DNA of 64,000 bases from Candidatus Cloacimonadota bacterium (lineage in GTDB: Bacteria; Cloacimonadota; Cloacimonadia; Cloacimonadales; Cloacimonadaceae): assembly GCA_029561955.1 (NCBI GenBank), contig JAKQWO010000070.1, forward strand, positions 1 through 64,000. Reading direction: 5' to 3'. Numbering within the stretch: the first letter of the stretch is position 1; every line of letters starts with the position of its first letter. The translations under genes and the position numbers were made by a program. The notes under the pieces were generated by a model, which was not told the origin of the DNA, did not search any database, and worked only from the letters and a program-made list of their open reading frames with translations. Below are positions 33,428-42,454 of this stretch, piece by piece.

Positions 33428-34810
33428 TTATTTCAATACCGTCACCTTCTTGCTCACCTCACCGCTGTTGGTCTTGATGCGGATGAGATAGACTCCGGCA
33501 GGAACGGAACGGCTATTAGAATCTCTGCAGTCCCAGTTGTAGAGATACCGGTCACTGCTTTTATCATTGACTTCCAGGCTGCGCACTAACTGTCCCTTGA
33601 TGTTGTATATTTTGGCCTCCACGGGAGATCTGACATCTCTCTTGCTCAGGCTGATATTCATCATCCCCTTGGCGGGATTGGGATAAGCAGAGAGCATAGC
33701 GGGAGGAACTGCTACGGGATCGTCGTTGGGAGTGGGGCCATAATACTCCCAAGTGCAGGTGTGAGTGTCAGCTTGGGGACTGAACCAATATGGGGAACGA
33801 ACTACTCCTCTGGTCAACAGCCAGTTGTCATCGTAAGTGAAGGTATCATTGTAAACGGTATCGTCATCACTACCAAATTTACTAACAGACGCCTTATGAT
33901 AGTCATCGGAGTAGAAAAAGTTCATCGTAAAGGTTGATGTAGGCACGAAAGGTGCATCCAAACTGCTTACTAGTCCGATGAACCTGTTTTGCATCAGCGG
34001 AAAGTGCATCTGATGAGCGGTTATGTAGGAATAGTAGGTGTCAGTTCTTTCCCACCGGTCTTGGCTCCGGTTCTTCCACACCTTGGATAGATACCTCACC
34101 TCATTGCTATCGAAGAAGTTCTGCTGGATAGTAATATAATATCCATCCCTGGTGTAAGTGCTATCCGGTAAAGAGTGATTGCCCCAGGTCTGCCAGTCCT
34201 CAAACACCGTGTTTCCAACCCTTACCGTCTGCGAGTGAATTTGCCGGTTTTGAGCATCATAATCATAGGTGGTAGCCTCATAAGGTTCGGCATCAGTCCA
34301 ACTTTGGTAGATTTCCATCAGGACCACATTGCCTTTTTCATCATATCCGTATACAAACCTTTGAGTGCCACTTTCGGTGCCATCTTCCTCGAAAGAGACT
34401 GTCTCCCGCTCAAGTAGCTTGTCCTGCAAGTTGTAGGTATAAGTTGTAGTATATTGAAGCACATAACCATCTTCCTCCCAATAATTTTCCCAACCCTTGA
34501 AGTATTCGTTTTCAATCACCTGGCGATAATCAGCAAAGTCATGATACTCGTAAATGAGTTTTGAAAAGGTAGTAAAGTCAATGTTATCATGACATGATTG
34601 GATCAGAGTCAGACGATCCGGGATTTCCTCATCATAATAGTAATGATAACTGGTGTTTGAATAAAAGTAAGGGGTGGAGTTCTCTCTGCGGTCATATGTT
34701 TTTCTAAACTGTCCCATGGGCGTGGGCCCGATGTACTCATCGCCGAGGTTGACGATGGCACCGAGGCTGATAGCCAGGGTCAAAATTAGTAGAACAGTTG
34801 CTTGCCTCAT
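33428..34810 (-). CDS. Secreted YD-repeat-like protein with T9SS sorting domain, paralogue 4
   Basis: This 460-aa exported protein has a signal peptide (VLLILTLAISLGAIVNLG). The array-wide DEYIGPTPMGQFRK motif follows. The middle region carries YD-like repeats such as VYGYDEKGNVVLM and YDYDAQNRQ. A C-terminal domain of about 80 residues (SAYPNPAKGMMNIS ... GVYLIRIKTNSGE-VSKKVTVLK) matches the type A sorting signal used by T9SS. It is the last of four tandem paralogues. The function is unknown; cell-surface attachment or release is inferred. Confidence 0.8.
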   Translation of the reverse strand: MRQATVLLILTLAISLGAIVNLGDEYIGPTPMGQFRKTYDRRENSTPYFYSNTSYHYYYDEEIPDRLTLIQSCHDNIDFTTFSKLIYEYHDFADYRQVIENEYFKGWENYWEEDGYVLQYTTTYTYNLQDKLLERETVSFEEDGTESGTQRFVYGYDEKGNVVLMEIYQSWTDAEPYEATTYDYDAQNRQIHSQTVRVGNTVFEDWQTWGNHSLPDSTYTRDGYYITIQQNFFDSNEVRYLSKVWKNRSQDRWERTDTYYSYITAHQMHFPLMQNRFIGLVSSLDAPFVPTSTFTMNFFYSDDYHKASVSKFGSDDDTVYNDTFTYDDNWLLTRGVVRSPYWFSPQADTHTCTWEYYGPTPNDDPVAVPPAMLSAYPNPAKGMMNISLSKRDVRSPVEAKIYNIKGQLVRSLEVNDKSSDRYLYNWDCRDSNSRSVPAGVYLIRIKTNSGEVSKKVTVLK

Positions 34811-34847
34811 TTCTCTTCTCCTTTCATCAACGGCTGTTCATGGTAGA

Positions 34848-36227
34848 TTATTTGAGCACCGTCACCTTCTTGCTGACCTCGCCGCAACTGGTTTTGATGC
34901 GGATGAGATAGATTCCGGCGGGTACGGCACGGCTATGAGAATCTTTGCAATCCCAATTGTAGAAATACTGGTCACTGCTCTTGTCGCTAACTTGCAGGCT
35001 ACGCACCAATTGCCCCTTGATGTTGTAGACTTTTGCCTCCACAGGAGCTCTGACATCTCTCTTGCTCAGGCTGATGTTTACCATGCCTCTTGCGGGGTTG
35101 GGATAGGCAGAGAGCGTAGCGGGAGGAACTGCAGTGAGGTCGTCGTTGGCAGAGGTCCCATAATAATCCCAAGTAGTGGTTTTTGTATAAGGCACAACAC
35201 CATCGCCATAGTTCTGAGAATAGTTAGTCAACAGCCAATTGCTGTCGTAGGTGTATTCTTGGGTGTTTTCATACTCAGGAATGGATAGGGTTATCGAATG
35301 ATAATCGTCACTGTAATCATAGCTTCTCACGCTAACTGATACTGGCACATAAGCGTCATTGGGATCACTTACAAAGCTGGTGGCCACATAGACAGCGGTG
35401 GGAAATGCTCTCCCATCCACAAGCGTGTAAACAGTGTGTCGATCCACTCTTTCCCACATAACTTCCTCATCATCATTAAAGGGACGATATCTGTAAAACG
35501 TGGCAGAGTGATGGTTTTCCCCATTGTCATCATAATAGTTGCGGATAATGATCTCTTGCAAAGAGTTGTATGGGCAATTCAGGATACGGGTACTATCCGG
35601 CTTGGGATGATTGCTCCATGTATTCCATCTGGTCTGACTCACGGCCTGATATTGAGTAATTTGGCGATATATCTCACGATTCTGCGCATCATACTCGTAG
35701 GTGGTCACATCACGAGGAGTGTCTGCATCTTCATAAACATTGTATTCCCTTTTAAGTATCAGATTTCCATTTGCATCATAATCGTAAATTGCCTTATTGA
35801 TGCCACCGTAGTAGCCTTTTGGCAGGCAAAACTCAAGCAGCCTGTCTTGATAATCATACTTGTAATAGCCAGATATCGCAGGATCATTACCGCCGCTGGC
35901 ATACCAGGAATAACCACTCACGGTTTTCTGGTAATAATCATCAAACTCCGTGTAATCATAATAAAACCTGATGCCTTGTCCAATGTCATTTGACAGATAG
36001 CAGTGTAAAGAGTCAATACGAGTGGGCACGGAATCGTTGTAATAGTAGTAAAACCAGGTTTCCCCAAAGAGCCGGTAGTAATCGTAATCATCGTGGTGAG
36101 AGTAGTACTCAGTCTCCTTTCTAAACTCTCCCATAGGTGTAAAGCCGATATACTCATCGCCTATATTGACAATAGCACTCAGGCTGATGGCCAAGGCCAA
36201 GAGTAGTAGAATAGTTGCGTGTTTCAT
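34848..36227 (-). CDS. Secreted YD-repeat-like protein with T9SS sorting domain, paralogue 3
   Basis: This 459-aa protein has the same plan: signal peptide (LLALAISLSAIVNIG), DEYIGFTPMGEFRK, repeats such as IYDYDANGNLILK and YEYDAQNREIYR, a variable tyrosine- and aspartate-rich middle, then the sorting domain with AYPNPARGMVNIS and GIYLIRIKTSCGEVSKK. The variable part differs strongly from its neighbours while both ends are nearly constant, which suggests diversification between fixed export modules. Confidence 0.8.
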   Translation of the reverse strand: MKHATILLLLALAISLSAIVNIGDEYIGFTPMGEFRKETEYYSHHDDYDYYRLFGETWFYYYYNDSVPTRIDSLHCYLSNDIGQGIRFYYDYTEFDDYYQKTVSGYSWYASGGNDPAISGYYKYDYQDRLLEFCLPKGYYGGINKAIYDYDANGNLILKREYNVYEDADTPRDVTTYEYDAQNREIYRQITQYQAVSQTRWNTWSNHPKPDSTRILNCPYNSLQEIIIRNYYDDNGENHHSATFYRYRPFNDDEEVMWERVDRHTVYTLVDGRAFPTAVYVATSFVSDPNDAYVPVSVSVRSYDYSDDYHSITLSIPEYENTQEYTYDSNWLLTNYSQNYGDGVVPYTKTTTWDYYGTSANDDLTAVPPATLSAYPNPARGMVNISLSKRDVRAPVEAKVYNIKGQLVRSLQVSDKSSDQYFYNWDCKDSHSRAVPAGIYLIRIKTSCGEVSKKVTVLK

Positions 36228-36264
36228 GGTTTTTCTCCTTTAAGAATAGGTTGTTTTTGATGGT

Positions 36265-37629
36265 TTACTGTAGCACCGTCACCTTCTTGCTGACCTCGCC
36301 GCTGCTGGTTTTGATGCGGATGAGATAGATTCCTGCAGGGACGGCACGGCTGTGAGAATCTTTGCAGTCCCAGTTGTAGTGGTATTGGTCGCTGCTCATC
36401 TGGCTAATATCCAGGCTGCGCACCAGTTGTCCCTTGAGGTTGTAGATTCTGGCTTCCACGGGGGCGGGTGCATCTCTTTTGCTTAGGCTGACATTGACCA
36501 TACCTTTGGCAGGATTTGGATAGGCGGAAACCATAGTTGGAGGAACAGCTACGGGGTCGTCGTTGAATGCCGCGCCATAGTATTCCCATGTATTGTAGTA
36601 ATGGTGATGCTCATAAAGAACGTGATCGACATCATATTCATGCCCGGTCAACAGCCAGTCGGCATTATAATAATACATCTCGTTATAAATCTCGCTCTCG
36701 CTCGGAGTTACGGACACGGTACGATAGTCGTTGGAATAAGTATAATTCACTACAGTGCTTGTGTCTTGGGTATAAAAGGGGCCACCAGCTTCTGTTGACC
36801 AGCCTTTGATTTTTAAGATCTGAATTGGGAAGTGGACTTGATGAACAGTTACATACAGATAGCTGTAATCAGACCTGCTCCAGACAGTTGCAGTGGATTG
36901 CTTAAACCACGTTTGCCTGTGGTGCCTCTGCCCATTTTCATCAAAGAAGTTTTTCTCTACTTTCACTGTGGCACTTTGCCAAGTGTAAGTGCTGTCCGGC
37001 AAGGAGTGATTGCCCCATTTCTGCCAGACCTCAGACTTTCTCACCCCATAATCTGTGAACAGTTTGTGAGTCAGCCGGTTTTGAGCATCATAAGCATAGG
37101 TAATCACTCGGGTAGGCTCTGTCCCCTCGCTCCAATTCCTGTAAAGAGATTCTTGAATCAAGTTGCCACTGTCGTCGTATTCGTAGATGGTTCTATCAGC
37201 ATTACCACTGGTAACGGAGACGGAAATGTATTCAAGCAGCTTATCCTGCAGATCATAGATGTAAGTTGACTCGTTTATATGCTCATATCCGCTATAACCC
37301 TCATTCCAAGCATCCCAGCAGTCGAGATAGTAGCTTACGATCATTTCGCGGTGATCGTCTAACTCTTGATATTGATACAACCATTTTTTAAGCTCATGCT
37401 CATGATACTCCGGATTGGAATATGAGCTCTCGACCCTGATCAAACGAGTTGGGATGTCTTCATCATAGTAGTAATTAGTATGGGATTCCGTCATGCCTCG
37501 GAAACTTCCTTTTGAGATCTTTCTAAACTCTCCCATCGGCGTAGAGCCAATATACTCATCGCCGATATTGACAATCGCACCGAGGCTGATAGCGATGGCT
37601 AAGAGTAGCATAATAGTTGCTCGTTTCAT
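36265..37629 (-). CDS. Secreted YD-repeat-like protein with T9SS sorting domain, paralogue 2
   Basis: This 454-aa protein has signal peptide, DEYIGSTPMGEFRK, YEYDDSGNLIQESLY and AYDAQNRLTHK repeats, and the conserved C-terminal sorting domain ending VSKKVTVLQ. The spacing to the flanking paralogues (37 and 52 bases) and common strand suggest one transcript. No catalytic motif is visible. Confidence 0.8.
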   Translation of the reverse strand: MKRATIMLLLAIAISLGAIVNIGDEYIGSTPMGEFRKISKGSFRGMTESHTNYYYDEDIPTRLIRVESSYSNPEYHEHELKKWLYQYQELDDHREMIVSYYLDCWDAWNEGYSGYEHINESTYIYDLQDKLLEYISVSVTSGNADRTIYEYDDSGNLIQESLYRNWSEGTEPTRVITYAYDAQNRLTHKLFTDYGVRKSEVWQKWGNHSLPDSTYTWQSATVKVEKNFFDENGQRHHRQTWFKQSTATVWSRSDYSYLYVTVHQVHFPIQILKIKGWSTEAGGPFYTQDTSTVVNYTYSNDYRTVSVTPSESEIYNEMYYYNADWLLTGHEYDVDHVLYEHHHYYNTWEYYGAAFNDDPVAVPPTMVSAYPNPAKGMVNVSLSKRDAPAPVEARIYNLKGQLVRSLDISQMSSDQYHYNWDCKDSHSRAVPAGIYLIRIKTSSGEVSKKVTVLQ

Positions 37630-37681
37630 GTCTCTTCTCCCGATAACTTGTTGTCCTCGATATGTTCTACCTCATTTTAAA

Positions 37682-39007
37682 TCATTTTAATACCGTCACC
37701 TTCTTGCTGATCTCACCACTCTGGGTTTTGATGCGGATGAGATAGATTCCGGCGGGGACGGCGTTGTTTCGCTGATCTTTGCAATCCCAGTTGTAGAGGT
37801 ATTGGTCGCTGCTCATCTGGCTAATATCCAGGCTGCGCACCAATTGTCCCTTGAGGTTGTAGATTCTGGCCGCTGTGGGAGCATTGGCACTGCTCTTGTT
37901 CAGGCTGATGTTTACCATGCCCCTTGCAGGGTTGGGGTAGGCGGAAACCATCACCTGTGGGACAGCTACGGGGTCGTCATTGGGGGTGGCGTATTGTTCC
38001 CAAGTGTAGGTAATAGTTTCTTCCACAAGATTGCCGTAAGCCCTCTGACGCTCAGCTAACAGCCAATTATCATCGTAGACATAGGTGTAGTCACCAAAAG
38101 TCACCCGATGATAATCATCCGAGTAGATATAGTTATCCACCTCGTTTGACAATTCCTCGACTGATCCATCCTCATATACCCTTGAAAAGACGGTAGTTGT
38201 CTGAGTAGGAAAGTATATTTGGTGAGCGGTCACATATTGGTAGTAAGTATCAAGCCTGTCCCAGGGGGCACCATTCCAATATTTGATGCAATATTCGTGG
38301 TGGAAAACCTGCTCGTTGGCGTCAAAGAAGTTTCTCTGGATACTCTCCCAGTCTTCTCCCAGGGTGTAAATGCTATCCGGTTGAGAGTGATTGGTCCAGG
38401 TCTGCCAGGTCTCAATCGTCTCATATATCCCAATCTCTCGATTGTAAATCAGCCGATTCTGACCATCATAACCAGAAGTAATCGCTTGGTAAGGCACGGT
38501 GTCACTATAGAGACTGACATACGTGGTTTCTTGAACCAAGTTGCCGCGATCATCATATTCATACACTGTTCTCTCACTGCAACTATCGCGGTAATACTCC
38601 ATAATGCGTTCAAGCAGCTTGTCTTGCAAGTCATATTTGTAGGTAGTCTGAATCTCGAGCAGATAGCCATCAGGATATTGGTTCCACTGATCATCAAAGA
38701 CATATATGCTTTCGATTTTCTGGCGATAATCGTCAAACTCAAGGTACTCATACACGGTTTCCGTATGACCGCCATCAGGTTCGTCAAAGGTATATACGAT
38801 CTTGACCAAGCGGACAGGATCGTCTACATCATAATGGTAGCAAATCCTGCTCACCACATCATAATCCTGGCCGATGTAGGAATAGGTTTCAAGTGTCTTT
38901 CTAAAAGGCCCCATAGGCGTAGAGCCAATATACTCATCGCCGATATTGACAATCGCACCGAGGCTGATTGCCAGCGTTAATAAAAGCAGAAAAGCACTTT
39001 GTTTCAT
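37682..39007 (-). CDS. Secreted YD-repeat-like protein with T9SS sorting domain, paralogue 1
   Basis: From the ATG at 39007 the product is 441 aa, starting with signal peptide KQSAFLLLLTLAISLGAIV. A longer frame reaching 39067 lacks a signal peptide and is unlikely. It has DEYIGSTPMGPFRK, YEYDDRGNLVQETTY and a sorting domain with AYPNPARGMVNIS and GIYLIRIKTQSGEISKK. It is the promoter-proximal member of the array. Confidence 0.8.
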   Translation of the reverse strand: MKQSAFLLLLTLAISLGAIVNIGDEYIGSTPMGPFRKTLETYSYIGQDYDVVSRICYHYDVDDPVRLVKIVYTFDEPDGGHTETVYEYLEFDDYRQKIESIYVFDDQWNQYPDGYLLEIQTTYKYDLQDKLLERIMEYYRDSCSERTVYEYDDRGNLVQETTYVSLYSDTVPYQAITSGYDGQNRLIYNREIGIYETIETWQTWTNHSQPDSIYTLGEDWESIQRNFFDANEQVFHHEYCIKYWNGAPWDRLDTYYQYVTAHQIYFPTQTTTVFSRVYEDGSVEELSNEVDNYIYSDDYHRVTFGDYTYVYDDNWLLAERQRAYGNLVEETITYTWEQYATPNDDPVAVPQVMVSAYPNPARGMVNISLNKSSANAPTAARIYNLKGQLVRSLDISQMSSDQYLYNWDCKDQRNNAVPAGIYLIRIKTQSGEISKKVTVLK

Positions 39008-39223
39008 CGTCTCATCTCCCATACATTTTTGGGATCGTACGACGTGCATGATATGTTCCAAATTCATAACTATTTAGTCTTATCCGGAAGAATAATGTTC
39101 CTGCTATGAGTGGAAAAGGGGCAAAGAGCTTTTCTGGAAGCGATTGTAAAGCCTCAGGGCCACACATATTTCAGCAAAGAGCACACGAAACATGGAAGCC
39201 AGCGCAGCGGCTCATTACTACCT

Positions 39224-39243
39224 GGTCGCTTCGGCGAGCGACC
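39224..39243. repeat. R3 short palindrome
   Basis: GGTCGCT-TCGGCG-AGCGACC forms a perfect 7-bp dyad between the secreted array and the M23 peptidase gene. Its arms differ from other R3 units by a paired G/C exchange. The remaining gap 39008-39294 has no gene seen. Confidence 0.65.
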
Positions 39244-39294
39244 ATACTGGGGCAGTTCGGGATAAACCCCTACCCATAGTATTGTAAACGATGT

Positions 39295-40524
39295 TTACAT
39301 ATACTTCTGCAGCATGTCAAGTATCTTCTGTTTCTGCTGGTGAAAGTCCTTGAGCTCGATCACGGTAAGTTCACGAGTAGCAACCATGTTGAGATTGGTG
39401 GGATTGATCCATACGCCATTTTTCATCAGGCCAAAGTGCAGATGCGCACCGGTGGATTTCCCGGTAGAGCCCACCAAGCCTACCACCTGACCTTTGCTCA
39501 CCTTCTGCCCCACTCTCACCTTGATGGAGCTGAGGTGGGCGTGTTGGGTAATGAGTCCGTTGGGATGCTTGATTCTCACCTGGTTTCCCCAGCCACCGGA
39601 GTAGGATGCGGCAATCACGGTTCCATCGCTCACGGCGTAGGTTTTGGTGCCGGTGGAAGCCTTGTAGTCTATGCCCTGATGCATAGCCCAGCCGCCATAA
39701 ACGGGATCGATGCGGCGACCGAACTTGCTGCGCACGTGCATGGAAGCCAGCGGGAATCCCACTCCCGAGCCGGAGGAGCGCACGATCTTGCCATCGGGGC
39801 CGTAGAGTCCGGTGAGCACGGATTTGGGGCTGGGGTCTTCGTATCTAAACAGCTCATGACTGCCGGCACTTTTGCCCTTGTAGCTCACATAATACACCTT
39901 GCCGCCGGGGATTAGCTTGCCTTCAAAGTATCTGAGCTCCGCCAAAACCTGGAATTCATCCTCGGTTTTGGCATTGCGCCTGAAATTGATCTTGGTTTCC
40001 AGCGCATTGATGATCTGCTGCGCAGATTGTATTGGCAGCCCTATCTCTTGCAGGGAATGGCTCAGCGTGCCGGAAAGGTTGCCCTTCAGCAGCTTGGTCA
40101 CCACCTTGACGGGGAGCTGTTCTTCCTTGTAGATGAGGCTATCCGGTGTGACGGTAAAGAGATGCCTGAGAGTGGGTTCTTGGACGAAGGTCATCTCCTT
40201 GATCTTCTGCTTATCGTCTGTGAGTTTGAGCTTGAGCGTGTCTCCGGGTTGGATGGTGGTGACGTCGATAAAGTCGCCAAACTGGAAGGTAACGCGTGCG
40301 ATTTCAGGCAACGGGATGCCGTTCTTTTCCATCAGGCCATAGAGGCTGCCGTTGGGAGGCACCACTTCGATGATCCACTCGTCTTTGGGAATGGCCTGGG
40401 CTACCAATAGTGTATCTATCTGACTTTTATTGTGTGAACGATGGGGAGTGATGATTCCTAAAAGGGTAAAAGCGATCAAGACTAGGATCACAATGCCCAA
40501 AGTGATATTTCTTCCGGTAAACAT
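39295..40524 (-). CDS. M23-family peptidoglycan endopeptidase
   Basis: This 409-aa envelope protein has an N-terminal membrane anchor (residues 8-25), a linker domain (GSLYGLMEKNGIPLPEIAR) and a C-terminal M23 domain. The zinc ligands sit in AMHQGIDYKA (HxxxD) and GAHLHFG, with QHAHL between them. It probably cuts cross-links in the murein sacculus. It is on the same strand as, and 21 bases after, the CDF transporter gene. Confidence 0.9.
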   Translation of the reverse strand: MFTGRNITLGIVILVLIAFTLLGIITPHRSHNKSQIDTLLVAQAIPKDEWIIEVVPPNGSLYGLMEKNGIPLPEIARVTFQFGDFIDVTTIQPGDTLKLKLTDDKQKIKEMTFVQEPTLRHLFTVTPDSLIYKEEQLPVKVVTKLLKGNLSGTLSHSLQEIGLPIQSAQQIINALETKINFRRNAKTEDEFQVLAELRYFEGKLIPGGKVYYVSYKGKSAGSHELFRYEDPSPKSVLTGLYGPDGKIVRSSGSGVGFPLASMHVRSKFGRRIDPVYGGWAMHQGIDYKASTGTKTYAVSDGTVIAASYSGGWGNQVRIKHPNGLITQHAHLSSIKVRVGQKVSKGQVVGLVGSTGKSTGAHLHFGLMKNGVWINPTNLNMVATRELTVIELKDFHQQKQKILDMLQKYM

Positions 40525-40545
40525 AGATGTATGAACTCCTTTGAT

Positions 40546-41442
40546 TTATCCCGTGTCAATCTCCACGGGATGATAGTGTATATGCACGGCGCGCAGAGAG
40601 CCCTCAAACTCTTTCATGAGCACCTTTTCCACGGCATCAGAGATGCGATGCCCTTCTTCGATGGTGAGATGCCCGTCTACGGCGATGGTCATATTGATGT
40701 TGTAATATGGCCCAAGCCTATGCACGCCAAGCTCTTCGATGCGGCGCACTCCCTCCACGCCCATGGTGAGGCGGCGCAGTTGCAAGGCAAACTTGTCGTC
40801 CGGCATGCTGTCCATCAGCTCATGCGAGGAGTCGATGATGATCTCCACACCGGTTTTGGCGATGTAGACAGCCACGATGCCGCCCGCCGCCGGGTCCATC
40901 CACAAATAGCCCAAACGCCCCATCACCACGCCAACAATCACGGCGATGGTGGCCATGATGTCGTTCAGATGGTCGTTTACTAACGCTCGAATGGTGGGGC
41001 TGTGCACCTGTTTATTGATCTTTTTGGTGTAAAAATAGAGGAATAGCTTGAGCAGTAAAGTGGCGATGGCAGCGTAAAGCGCAAAGGAGGAGACTGCCGA
41101 TCCGGACTCAGCCGAGGTAAAGTAGTCGATAATCTTGTTGATCGCATCCCAGAAAATGGCGATGGCAGTGGTGAGGATGAAGGCGCCCACCACGATGGCA
41201 GCAACGCTTTCCAACTGCCTATGCCCATAGGGATGTTCTTTATCCGCAGGCTTTTTGGCCTGATACATGAAAATCTTCACGGCGATGTAGTAGACCACAT
41301 CTGAGGTGGAGTTGATTCCATCTGCCAATAGCGCTGATGAATGCCCCAGAATGCCGATCACTGTCTTCATCACCGAGAGCAGCACGTTGCTGATCAGGCC
41401 GAGGTTTACGCTTCGGGTGGTGAGGGCGTCCCTATCCTGCAC
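40546..41442 (-). CDS. Cation diffusion facilitator (CDF) metal transporter
   Basis: This 298-aa inner-membrane efflux pump has transmembrane metal-site motifs LLADGINSTSDV (helix II) and NDHLNDIMA (helix V). A C-terminal cytoplasmic domain with VHRLGPYYNINMTIAVDG follows. It probably exports Zn, Fe or Mn. It overlaps the preceding P-loop gene by 11 bases, so it is translated with the lysine-fermentation cluster, although a functional link is not obvious. Confidence 0.92.
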   Translation of the reverse strand: MQDRDALTTRSVNLGLISNVLLSVMKTVIGILGHSSALLADGINSTSDVVYYIAVKIFMYQAKKPADKEHPYGHRQLESVAAIVVGAFILTTAIAIFWDAINKIIDYFTSAESGSAVSSFALYAAIATLLLKLFLYFYTKKINKQVHSPTIRALVNDHLNDIMATIAVIVGVVMGRLGYLWMDPAAGGIVAVYIAKTGVEIIIDSSHELMDSMPDDKFALQLRRLTMGVEGVRRIEELGVHRLGPYYNINMTIAVDGHLTIEEGHRISDAVEKVLMKEFEGSLRAVHIHYHPVEIDTG

Positions 41443-42448
41443 GGTTCACCTCCATGATGTCTATCAAATTCAACTGTGGGAAAGCCGTTCTCAGCCGCTC
41501 TCGAAACAGGTCTGCATCCTGGCATTTGTGTCCCATAGCTTCGCTGTTGATGATGTATTCTTTGATTTTAAAGGGGATGAGACACTTGAGATTGTGCTTC
41601 TGCTTAAGCTCTAAGAGCTGATGCACGTTGAGCTTGAGGCAATCCGGATGACGCACCAAGACCAAGGCTCCTGCTTCAGGGAGCATACTGTAGAGGGTGT
41701 TTAAACTTTTGGGTGTAACGGAGCCGGGAATGTAGATGCCCTGCAGTTCTGGCTGGGCTTGAGCTACCTTGATCAGCGTCTGTGGGTCTGCATTGAGCGA
41801 TGCGCATCCGCTGTCCTGCCAGAGTGTGCCATCATAAAACTTCAGCTCTCCGGCAGGCTCAAGCAGGACAAAGGATTGTGCATCAGTATCATAGACGCTC
41901 AGACTCCGGAGAACGCTCAGGCGTTTGAGCTCCAATTCCAGCTCGTTCAGATTACCAAAGGAAGCACCCAACACCAGGGCGATGGCATCGATCTTGGGGC
42001 TCAAGGCGATGGACTTCCGATCCAAAGAACCATCCACCAACACCTTATCCGCTCCCAGCTCCAACATGCGCTGAGCCAGATCCACCTGTGCCGATGCTGT
42101 AGCAGGGCCGGTGATCATGCTCTTGATCAGTCCCAGACTTTTGGCGATGAATAGTTCGCGTCCCGGCTCTGCGAGGGAAGCCAGGATCTCCACCCTGCTT
42201 CCCAAATCTCGCAAAGCGTTTGAATCACAACAAAATAGGCTGCCAGCATAAAGTTGCACCGCTGGCTTGGGCTTGAGGAAGATGGCGTCCTCTTTTTCTC
42301 CATCGATGCCTGTGGAAAACACACCAAAAGCCAGCTTTTGCTTACTCCACAGGAGGTGGTTCAAAAGAGACGTCTTCCCTGCATTTTTACTGGTTCCGAC
42401 GATGGCGATGACCTTCACCCCCTCGTCGGTAATCCACTTAAATTGCAT
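41432..42448 (-). CDS. P-loop protein, candidate KamB-like aminomutase reactivase subunit
   Basis: This 338-aa protein has a Walker A motif GTSKNAGKT at residues 18-26. Little else is recognisable beyond a likely GTPase/dethiobiotin-synthetase-like core. It follows kamA after only six bases. In lysine-fermenting Fusobacterium and Clostridium, genes annotated kamB/kamC lie next to kamA and kdd and are believed to reactivate lysine 5,6-aminomutase. Size and position fit KamB. KamC, KamD and KamE are not in the window, so this is a context-based suggestion. Confidence 0.5.
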   Translation of the reverse strand: MQFKWITDEGVKVIAIVGTSKNAGKTSLLNHLLWSKQKLAFGVFSTGIDGEKEDAIFLKPKPAVQLYAGSLFCCDSNALRDLGSRVEILASLAEPGRELFIAKSLGLIKSMITGPATASAQVDLAQRMLELGADKVLVDGSLDRKSIALSPKIDAIALVLGASFGNLNELELELKRLSVLRSLSVYDTDAQSFVLLEPAGELKFYDGTLWQDSGCASLNADPQTLIKVAQAQPELQGIYIPGSVTPKSLNTLYSMLPEAGALVLVRHPDCLKLNVHQLLELKQKHNLKCLIPFKIKEYIINSEAMGHKCQDADLFRERLRTAFPQLNLIDIMEVNRAG

Positions 42449-42454
42449 CCAGCC

